Shown one piece after another: positions 55,550 to 64,000 of a stretch of 64,000 nucleotides of DNA (positions are counted from its first letter, which is position 1; each line of letters starts with the position of its first letter). Source of the stretch: Vitellaria paradoxa (Eukaryota > Streptophyta > Magnoliopsida > Ericales > Sapotaceae); assembly GCA_019916065.1 (NCBI GenBank), contig CM034236.1:22542941-22606940 (forward strand). Direction: 5' to 3'. A program made the position numbers and the translations under genes. The notes under the pieces are model-generated. The model was not told the origin of the DNA, did no database searches, and saw only the letters and a program-made list of their open reading frames with translations.

Positions 55550-55818
55550 GCTTACAATGAGCTTAACAACTAACCCACACTAACCGTTTAACCTCATTAT
55601 CTCTATTAGGTATACATAAGCCTAACAATATAAATCACAACAAAATAATCTTATCATATATGTCTCCATCTTTAACTTAAAAAGCCTACAATTAACTTAA
55701 CAACTAACCCACACTAACTACACTAACCGTTTAACCTCATTATCTCTATAAGGTAAACATAAGTCTAACAATATAGATCACAACAAAATAATCTTATCAT
55801 ATATGTCCCCATCTTTAA
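55550..55818. repeat. Tandem duplication, about 134 bp
   Basis: Two adjacent units share CTTAACAACTAACCCACACT, CCGTTTAACCTCATTATCTC and AACAAAATAATCTTATCATA. The second has a short extra ACTACACTA. Non-coding. Confidence 0.85.
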
Positions 55819-56169
55819 CTTAGTTCTAACCTGTTTTTGATAAAAACAAAAATTAATTAATGTATGCTCAAAAATTCCAACACCCAAATTACACAAATTA
55901 ACAAGAAGCAAATCAATTTCTGATCTCAAAACAAAAAGAAAGAAGAAATGTAGATGATCACAAAATTGAAGATAAGAAACAAATGTGGTGTCTCAGAGGA
56001 AAGCCACGTGATCAAAAATGCAATAAGGCTTCTCATAGGAAATCCAAATCAATTACAAATCAATCAGCCCACAAAGAAGAGTAAATAAGACTTGAATTTT
56101 CAATTATTATTATTAAAGATAAACCACAAAAAAAAAAAAAAAAAAAAAAAACAGATCCAGTTACGCACC

Positions 56170-56580
56170 AGTGGTGAGAGAGAAGCAGAAAACCCACTAG
56201 ATAGCTTCAACAATTCGATACGTAAACAGGTGAGGTGGGTACGAAATTAAAGATTAGCAAATCCCTTCTCTCTTTGTGCTTTTTTTTTCTTTCCCCCTTT
56301 CCAGCTTTGATAATTTTATGCCCTTCTCTCTCTCTCTCTCTCTCACACACGCGCGCGGGCGCGCACACAAACACTCTCCCTATCACTCTCTCCGCGGGTT
56401 GCGTGCTTTGTGTGTGTGATAAATAATATACAGAGAGTGTTCTAACAAGCTCCTAATAACAAGAAATTGGAAGCTTTTTGAGCAAAAGCAGCACCGCCAT
56501 GCCCATGTGGCTGCGAAAGCCACCAAGCAGCAAGTACGCCTTCACTGAGGGAAAAAGACAGAGAGAGAGAAAATTAGAGG
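56170..56580 (-). promoter_or_regulatory. TOL5: Likely TOL5 promoter, 5' UTR exon and microsatellite
   Basis: On the minus strand this is a GA-rich leader including a (GA)n tract opposite (TC)n at about 56325-56344 and an alternating CG/CA tract to about 56370, ending at the donor CACTG|GTGCGT (56169/56168). The GC-rich segment stands out from the surrounding AT-rich DNA. GA/CT microsatellites are common in plant 5' leaders. The exact transcription start is unknown. Confidence 0.5.
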
Positions 56581-56939
56581 GTACCCAAAGTCCCAAATTC
56601 AAACTCAAGTTATGAATTTGATAAAATTTCTTTAATTTAATTAAATTGTACCCTAAAAATCGAAATTAGTTAAAAAATAAAAAAATTTCATAGAAAAAGA
56701 TATATTGTTACTTATTTTTATGCTAAAATAAATATTTTTATTTTTTAAAGAGACTTAATATATAATTTAAAAACAAATGTGTATATTTTTTCTCAACAGC
56801 TAAATTTTACAAATTTTATCAATTTTACACTTTAATTTAAATTACAAAGAGACATGTATTAACAATTAATAAAATAAATTATAAGTGACTTAAGTATTTT
56901 TAATCAAATTTGAAGGAGGAATAGTTACCCAAAAATAAT

Positions 56940-57380
56940 AATGTAACCCTCACGCAAAGATGTCGAATAGGACGGATATCACTTTTCTATTCTCATCCCC
57001 GTTTTCACCCCGTCTCAGAATGAAAATTTTTTCCATACACGTTTTCGCTAGATAGCGTATTTTTTATCCCTATCCCAATTTATCTGCCAAACATAATAAT
57101 AATTATAAATTTTATATTAATTATATATAAAATAAAAGCATATAAATCTATAAATATTATATATAATAAATATTAAAAACATTATGTACATTATGTATAT
57201 TAAATAAATATTAAAATAAAAATATATAAATTTATAAATAAGTATTTAATTAAACAAGTATAGGATAAAAGTAGAAATTAATGCACTCGTCGCCGAGAAC
57301 ATTTTAAAATTCTTATATCAATTTTATATTTTATCTGAACGGTATGAATAAAACAAATATCCATTGTTACGTACAGATAA
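56940..57380. repeat. Decayed repeat related to the element at 57862
   Basis: Begins TAGGACGGATATCAC with CTCATCCCCGTTTTCACCCC and TTTATCCCTATCCCAATTTA. It ends around CTGAACGGTATG. GGATAT/ATCC motifs and C-runs recall the ends of 57862-59330. No boundaries established. Confidence 0.35.
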
Positions 57381-57861
57381 TTTTGATATTCTTACTCTCA
57401 TATCACCTTTGGGTGATTTTATCATTTCAATTGTATAGTTATATTGTTAAGAGGCACTCTTTTACAGGTTTTCTTCCCACCCCAAACAGAAATCATAGTA
57501 ATGATAGTCAATGGCCTTAGTCAACTGATATGTGAATCACGACTACTAAGGTGACCCGTTTCAAAGAAAAGAAAGATACTGGTAAGATAATTGTGTAGGT
57601 CATCGCTGAAGGAACGTGCGCGCAGTGCAGAGACTTGAGTCTTTGAAAATTACAGAAATCGAATGACTGGGGCACAGGTGTCCCCTGGATGGTAATTATG
57701 GAATTCATATTTACTCCTATCAGCGTTCATTATCGCAGAATCTTCCGCTTACGAAAATCTAACATTTGCCCTTGCCTATGTATGTATAAATGAAATCCCA
57801 ATGGGTTAGATGGGATTGTCTTGGACTGGGATTTAAAGATTTACCATATCCAGGTCTCAAG
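57381..57861. other. Intergenic, no gene seen
   Basis: No conserved coding sequence. The 63-codon minus-strand frame at 57517-57708 matches nothing I recognise. Confidence 0.45.
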
Positions 57862-59330
57862 TAGGGATGGGAACGGAACAGATTGGAGGCGGATATGGCA
57901 TTATCCAAATCCAAACTCTAAATCTTCCGCCTGCCTCTAAATTTGTCCCAAACTCCAAACAGATATTTTTTTAGACCTCCGTCCCTGCTCCAAACGGAGA
58001 ACGGATATATTTACGGATATCCAAAACTCCAAACCATTTGTTCACCTCTGAATCTGCCCTTTAGTTATATGTAACCTATTACTACCAAATAAATCATCTT
58101 CAAAATCAAAATAATACATAATAACATATTTTGTAAATAATATAATACATTTCAAAAATCTAGTAATATATTTAAAAATACTGTAATGATTAAAATATAA
58201 GAAAAAACATGAGTTGGTAAATTTTAAAATAAATTAATTTTAAAAGAATTGTAAAAAATAAATAAATATCAAAATGTTAAAAAACATGACAAAAGTTTGT
58301 AAATAAATTTTAATTTATTTTATATCTTAATCAAATAAATTTAAATTTATTTTTTTATGATTGCTAAAAATATAAATAAAAATAAAATTTATTTTAGCTT
58401 TTTAAATTTTTTTTTATATAAAACCTACAAACATAAAAATAAAGTTGTAAATTTAAATTTCTAATTCTTTTTTGTCCCTATTAACTATTTACATCAACCT
58501 AATTTCAAAATAGAATAACTAATTTTTTTTTCTCACCATTCACATATAGAAAAAAATAAAACTACAAAAAATTTTTAATTTTTGTATAATAACAAATAAT
58601 TTTTTAGAATAACATATTTGTATCTAGATATTTTTTTGAAAACAATTGAGTTTACAAGTTATAATAGGGTTTGAAATTGTATAAATTAATATAAATTTAT
58701 AAAAATTATAGTTTCATAATTCGTGCAGTAAGTAAAAATTTAAATTTTAAAGGGATTTATATAATTTTGTAGAGTTCCAAATGATATATATTATAAAATT
58801 TTAAATATACCTCTTTAAGTATTTTTTATTTTTGCATATGAAAAAAATAAATTGAACTTTTAAAACTTCAATTTGCACAAAAGTATGAAAAAAATTAAAT
58901 TTACAATTTTTTTCCAAACACACCCTAATTAATACAAAACGATGATAATTTTTGTTTTAAATTTATTTATCAATATTCATTTTAATGATAATAATAGTGA
59001 AGTTCAATAAGTTTAGAGTATTATGAATGTGAATATTGTTTGCCATAGTATAGTGACGATATTGTCATCATGATTTCAAATGATTTGGGGTTATTCAAAT
59101 ATTTTTTAGGACAGATAGGGACAAATCGGGGCAGATTTGGATTAGATATCGGATTCGGGGCAGATTGGGGCGGAGGCAATGCCATCCCCATATCCGATCC
59201 AATATCTAAATTTTTTTAAAAAACTAAATCCAAATCTGATCCAATCTCCAAAAAAAAATTCAAATTTCACATCCATTCAGATCGGATAACGCATCGGATT
59301 TGGACGGATCGGCCGAGATGCCCATCCCTA
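57862..59330. mobile_element. hAT-like non-autonomous element (1469 bp)
   Basis: Ends TAGGGATGGGAACGGAACAG and, inverted, TAGGGATGGGCATCTCGGCC share TAGGGATGGG, typical of plant hAT elements. The flanking 8-mers GTCTCAAG and AGTTCAAG share only TCAAG, a decayed duplication at best. Both ends are rich in GGATAT/CGGAT motifs over about 150-200 bp, while the centre is AT-rich, lacks a transposase and contains a family B MITE at 58663-58785. Confidence 0.62.
58663..58785 (+). mobile_element. MITE-like repeat, family B, copy 3
   Basis: GTTTGAAATTGTATAAATT at the left, the core TTCATAATTCGTGCAGTAAG, and TTTTGTAGAGTTCCAAATG at the right. Nested in the hAT-like element. Confidence 0.5.
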
Positions 59331-59344
59331 AGTTCAAGTCTCCT

Positions 59345-59600
59345 CTCTAGCAAAAATTTGGGGCCAGCCTCCCGGGCGCAAAGCGTAGTAAAGGTTGATA
59401 GGACGGGCCTCCTTGGCTGGATAAACCGTATCCGGTTCTTGGGTGTGGGTCCGACTCCCCGCCACTACACGAGTTCGCGATTTACCGCTATACATGTTGA
59501 AGGGCCGGTATGTGTAGCACAAACCAAAAGAGATTCACTCTCTAGGGGTTTGGTCTAGGGAGTGAATCTCTCGAGGTCAAATCCTTTTTTTTTATGTATA
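59345..59600 (+). mobile_element. SINE-like sequence ending in a hairpin
   Basis: GC-rich 250-bp block between two AT-rich regions, beginning right after the hAT-like element. GGGTCCGACTCCCC at 59447-59460 resembles a box B, and TTGGCTGGATAAACC upstream is a weak box A. It ends in a stem-loop (59530-59570) followed by a T9 run. The open frames on both strands here are side effects of the base composition. Confidence 0.4.
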
Positions 59601-59607
59601 TATGATC

Positions 59608-59764
59608 CGTTTAAAATGGTGAAAATTTTAAAAAATAATAAAAAATATTTAAAAAATATAAAAATTATTTTACTTTTTATATTACTACATAAATTACAAA
59701 TTCGTAATTTATCTTCTTTTGTTTTATTTTATCTCACTTTTGTTACTCTCAACGCACCCATAAT
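59608..59764 (-). mobile_element. MITE-like repeat, family A, copy 4 (inverted)
   Basis: The reverse complement reads GGGTGCGTTGAGAGTAACAA then AAGTGAGATAAAATAAAAC and AATTACGAATTTG, the family A order. Confidence 0.5.
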
Positions 59765-62240
59765 CTCATTCTCTCACTTTTAAGATTACTTATTTTCACT
59801 TATTTCAAACAACTATTTCCTACATTTTTTTAACGAGGTGAAACCAACCTTTTTAATGTCTAAAAGCAAAAATTATATATTTATTTAGGAGAAAGTAAGA
59901 ATATTTCTAAATTAACTTTTTAAAAATAATTATAATAGTATGATAAAATTTATGAGAATTATTTTAAAAAATTAAAATTATTTTAACAAAATTGGTCATT
60001 TTTTTTAATCTTGGCATGAATTGTTCTTATACTACGCAAGGAAAATGATAATTGCAAGTCAACAATGGAGAATAGATTAATAAAATTATATTGGAGCAGA
60101 TTAATAAAATTATACAAAAATAATTATATATAATAAATAACAATTATTTTTAGAGGGGTCAAATATCTTCACACCACAAAAAATGGTCAAACCTATGTTA
60201 CTAAAGGGCCATTTTGAGTCCCAAAGTTGCAATAAAATGTGGCTTGACAATCTTTTTAATGTTTGGAGTGCAATTAACAAGTCACAAAAAGATAAAGATA
60301 AAAATTACTAAATCTATTCAAATGGTCTAGCAAAAAACTTTTGAAAATTTGTGCAGAACTTTTTGAAAATTTGTAAAAATTTATTAGTATTTGTAGAAAT
60401 TTATAAAAATTTACGTAATTCGAGATTTGTAGTAATATAGAGGTTTTGGAGCATTTTAGAGTTCTAAATGACCCCCAAATATTTTGCAAAAATTGATCTC
60501 TTTTAATTTCTTTACAAAAATAAAAATAAAAATAAAAAATACATAAAAATTGATAACAATATTAAAGTAGTACAAATAATGCAGTGTTACACTATATTTA
60601 TTTATTCGAATCAACTTAAGCACATGAAGAGTGCATTTTTTAAATAGAGCTACCCATAATTTTTGTCATTCATGAATTACTTGTGTTTGGCTCAATAAAA
60701 TACTCAAAATCGAGTTAAATTTGTTCATTCATTAAATAAGTGGAATTTTAATATAAAATTGAAGCTTATTTAGTAAATAGAGCAGGATTGGCCTCAACTT
60801 TAATTCATTCACACCCCTAGGCATGACAGGGCATTGAAATAGGTTTAAGCTGAGACAGACGTAGGCGAAATTTTCAAACCAAGAGGATAAATTTTGATAT
60901 GCATGAATCAAAGGGGCATATATGCAATTTTCTGAATTGTGTTTCCAATTAAAGCCCTTGTATGGAAAGGGAGACAGCGGAGCATGCACATGGATTGTTG
61001 CACTAAAAAATGAGGTGGAATTGAAATAAGGAGGAATCGCTGTATTTTGAGAAAAGATTCGTCCTCAAAATGATGAGAGAAGAAGGGGAAATTATCCGAT
61101 GTGCCCCTATTATTTATTTTTATTCAAAGCTTCGAGTATCATGCTTAATAAATTAGTTGTTTTTTTTTTAATTCTTGAAATAAACAAATTAGTTGCCCTT
61201 GATTTCTGAATAATATATATATTCCTATTTGTGTGTTTTTCAAATTAATATTTAACTTCTAAAATAATATTTTTCTAAAATTAATTAATTAGTAAGTGGG
61301 AGAATCATTAATTATCATTACCAAATGACATTGCTTTATTAAAATAATAATAGTTATTAAAGATTATTAAGTTGGGGTGAAATTATAGTGGATTCCATTA
61401 CTATTATGTTTGAATTAATGGATTTGAAATTAAAATATTTAATTTATATGTTTATAAAGAATTATTCAAATATATCTTTGTTATTTCATATATAAATTTT
61501 ATCATAAATTTAAATGGTTTAAAATATTGAATTTGATGTCATCACATAAAAATAATTATTTGAAAATTTTAATAGATTTTGACTTTATAAATCTAAGTAG
61601 TGGTCCCTCTATTTTATGACAGTAATTATTAACAATTATTAATGATGTGAATTAATTTAACTAATCGAATATTCAGTTTCCTCTTCAGTAAATAATCATT
61701 GTTTGAATATTCTCGGAGTCATTCATTGGAGACTTACTGGGATTCTAACAATTAATCAAGGTGAACCAATTTGACCCATATACCTTAAGTTATCGAAAAA
61801 CAAATAGTTAAAATTGTTGATATATTCTTAATAAATTAGATAGCCTTCTTATATTGTTATAAACTTTAGTCTAAAATTCCTCATTTTAAATTTACACAAA
61901 TCTCAACAGAGTACTTGAATGTTATTCAAGGAAATTATCAAACTTTTAAAAATAAAATTAAAAAAAATTATCATTCCATCAATCATCATTGGTGGTGCTA
62001 AGAATAAATTAGTTACGTAACATAATTTTATCCATCCAGAGGAGATCTCAACCATATTATAAGCTGCGATTAGGACGTGATATTTATAATTAGAGTAATT
62101 GTCCCAACTAGGATCAAAGCACTCAAATCTTGAAGGTATAATTGCAATCTGATTGAATTGAAACTATTTAGTTAGAAAGTTACTGGAACTGTATAACTAG
62201 TTGCTGAAGTAGACAAGGTGGGAAAATGCATCTTCTACAA
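59765..62240. other. AT-rich intergenic, scattered MITE traces
   Basis: No gene recognised. A loose family B-like stretch lies at 60190-60475 (TTTGTGCAGAACTTTTTGAA, TTTACGTAATTCGAG, TTTTAGAGTTCTAAATGACC). The rest is decayed AT-rich sequence. Confidence 0.45.
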
Positions 62241-62241
62241 A

Positions 62242-62790
62242 CTGTCACATCTCACTAACTCTTTAAGACTCATACATGCGCATTAAATGCAGCCGCACCG
62301 TCACTTGTGTACTTGTGTATTGGGGAGTAGAGAAGACAAATGGGGTAGACGAGTATTACGGTCAAATCAAAGTATATTACAGTCAAATCAAAGTATCATT
62401 AATTTATACTTTTGACATTTATAAATACTAAAGGCATATGCACAATTAAGATACACTCATTCCTAACCATCTACCCTATCTCAAAGTACTTAGAGTTTCC
62501 CATCTCACTAAATTTTTAGAGAGTCCATGGTCGAGAACCCCTTCCTAACCACTTTCCTTCACTGTTTCTTTGGTTGCAAGTCCATATTTAGAGAGGGAAA
62601 TCCAGGTGACATGAAGAGCAAGTGTGATATATTTTTATACGTTATATATTTGCCACTATTAATAGGAAATGATTGTATTCTCATCGTGAAATCGCCAAGA
62701 AAATCTGAATATGACATCAAGACGATCCCATTTGTGTACTCTGGAAGATAGAGACGCACACTCACGTTCTATCCATCATTCTGCTAGGTA
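62242..62790 (+). repeat. Candidate gypsy LTR
   Basis: Begins near TGTCACATCTCACTAACTC. Contains ACATTTATAAATACTAAAGG (TATA-like, about 62420) and lies about 300 bp before a gypsy gag relic, as expected for a 5' LTR. The boundaries and primer site were not determined. Confidence 0.4.
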
Positions 62791-63089
62791 AGAACAAGCT
62801 CCAAAAACATAGAGTACGAAATAAATATGAGTGGTTATCAGAATTCTTGCAAAGATACAATCTCGTGACTCAGAAAGGGCAAACATGTAATTTTGTTCGA
62901 TCAAAGTGACTCAAAAAGCAATTCGGATAAGAAACATTTGGATCTTTGACCCTAATGGAGACCACCACCAAGCAATAGCCAAGGAGCGAGGAAAAGAAAG
63001 GTAAGAAGTCTAGCCCTGAACAAGAGAAAGATACTTTTAAGCATTGATCGCACCATATAGAAAAGCATAAGAATTAATCAACAAAGCGA

Positions 63090-63710
63090 AGGGGGATCGA
63101 TGAACAAAGTGCAAGCCAATCTACCAACAGTTCAAAACACAAAAAGTTTAAGGCATTTACCAAAAAAAAGCAAAGTAGTACAACAAACAAATTATTCCAT
63201 CCATGATATGGTGGAGCCATCTACACAATTGCCAGCCAGGAAGGCACTTGGTCGAATATCAACTTCTCCATTTGTCAGACAAATTTCTTTATTGTTGCAA
63301 TCAAGGAAATTTACAACACCAAGGTTTAACATCTATGATAGGAAAGCTAATCTGTTGAACCACTATAGACACTGCATATAAGCAATGACATTATGGAGTT
63401 CTAGAGATGATTTGATATGCAGGATACTCTTTTTCAGTCTATGGGCTATAACTTTGCAATGGTTTCATCGCCTGACTTCATGGTCAACAAGTAGCTAGAA
63501 TCAAACTGGTAGAGGAGTTCGTTTCCAAATTCATGATCAACAGCAAGCAACCAACGACTGCTCATGTACTGTTAATAATAAAGAAGGGAAGTGATGAAAG
63601 TCTAAAGGATTATACTTGACAATACATAAAAATGTATAAGAAGTTGAGGGGTGTATCGATCAGCTCGCAGTCACTTCATTCAAGTTAGGATTACAAAAGA
63701 TAGATAGAGT
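63090..63710 (+). pseudogene. Tat-like Ty3/gypsy gag fragment
   Basis: Plus-strand pieces: SPFVRQISLLLQSRKFTTPR followed by FNIYDRKANLLNHYRHC (63250-63380); MTLWSSRDDLICRI, then FSLWAITLQWFHRLTSWS (63385-63490); LVEEFVSKFMINSKQPTTAH and KGSDESLKDYT.QYIKMYKKL (63508-63650). This order, with the LW.FHRL block followed by a FV..F..N segment, matches the retrotransposon gag domain of plant Tat/Ogre-type gypsy elements. Frameshifts and stops separate the pieces. The element continues beyond the right edge or is truncated. Confidence 0.78.
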
Positions 63711-64000
63711 GTGGTTAGCCCTAAGTTTAATTTTTGTTTATATTCTTCATGGTTATCCATTGTAATTCTTTACATGGTAGTAATGTATTCTTTATTTTTG
63801 TTTTGGAGAAAAATAAGAGTAATAAATGAAATTCAAAATAAATATAAATTCAATGCTCATTCAATTTTGTGTTTTTGTAAATTTAAATTAAAAACACAAA
63901 ATTTAAAAATAGTTTATTCAATAATTAATTCGTTTTATTTTTAAGAGTAGTTAGATTTTAAACATTGATATCAATAAGTTATATTAGATGTTAAATTATT
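63711..64000. other. AT-rich sequence to window edge
   Basis: No further gag or pol homology recognised. The plus-strand frame 63711-63944 is low complexity. Confidence 0.4.

Larger units (their letters stand above)
49099..56169 (-). other. TOL5: Probable 5' UTR intron of TOL5
   Basis: Upstream of the ATG the minus strand reads TAATTTTATAG then 19 bases to the ATG, so 49100 is a plausible acceptor. The next plausible donor is CACTG|GTGCGTAAC with the exon ending at 56169, just downstream of a pyrimidine-rich, promoter-like region. This would make a 7.1-kb leader intron containing gypsy, MITE and RTE relics. It is inferred from splice motifs only; no transcript evidence. Confidence 0.5.

Noticed and set aside
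1..64000. A novel multi-gene defence or biosynthetic system
   Set aside because: The only host genes are TOL5 and part of ferrochelatase; everything else with coding signal is a known class of transposable element.

Overview
This is nuclear DNA from a flowering plant, most likely a eudicot. The evidence is AT-rich intergenic sequence, GT-AG introns of up to several kilobases, and plant-type Ty1/copia, Ty3/gypsy, L1, RTE, SINE and MITE relics. Two conserved plant genes are present: a TOM1-LIKE (TOL) trafficking gene and the 5' part of a plastid ferrochelatase gene. The very long TE-filled introns suggest a large, possibly woody-plant genome. The species cannot be named from this window.

Layout. 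Positions 1-9600 are a nest of transposons. A nearly intact Ty1/copia element (632-5554, minus strand, 155-bp LTRs, perfect TSD) sits inside the LTR of an older plus-strand copia. That older copia is also cut by two TIR elements with GGCC ends, one of them carrying an RTE LINE fragment, and by an L1 3' end. Positions 10753-12674 (minus) hold exons 1 and 2 of ferrochelatase; the remaining exons are not visible between there and the left edge. Positions 12.7-25.2 kb are gene-poor: MITEs, a second RTE LINE with a target-site duplication (16772-18010), a copia LTR plus leader (18641-20000), an L1 ORF2 relic (20112-21870) and a copia gag relic split by a MITE (22985-23826).

Positions 25273-49080 (minus) hold a complete TOL gene closest to Arabidopsis TOL5. 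It has nine coding exons whose junctions all agree in phase (1200-bp CDS, 399 residues) spread over 23.8 kb. The probable 5' UTR exon and promoter lie near 56.2-56.6 kb, so the transcription unit is about 31 kb. Intron 7 holds a full-length degenerate copia and a SINE. Intron 6 holds a rearranged copia and a tandem LTR pair. Intron 4 holds a solo LTR of the same family and a short tandem array. Intron 1 holds an L1 tail. The 5' UTR intron holds an oddly ordered gypsy relic.

Positions 56.9-64 kb hold a 1.5-kb hAT-like element, a SINE-like sequence ending in a hairpin, MITEs, and the 5' LTR and gag of a Tat-like gypsy element running off the right edge.

The two host genes are unrelated in function (haem synthesis; ubiquitin-dependent endosomal sorting) and only share a strand. 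I found no CRISPR, operon or other novel multi-gene system. The interest lies in TE nesting, extreme intron growth, and a few unexplained repeats.
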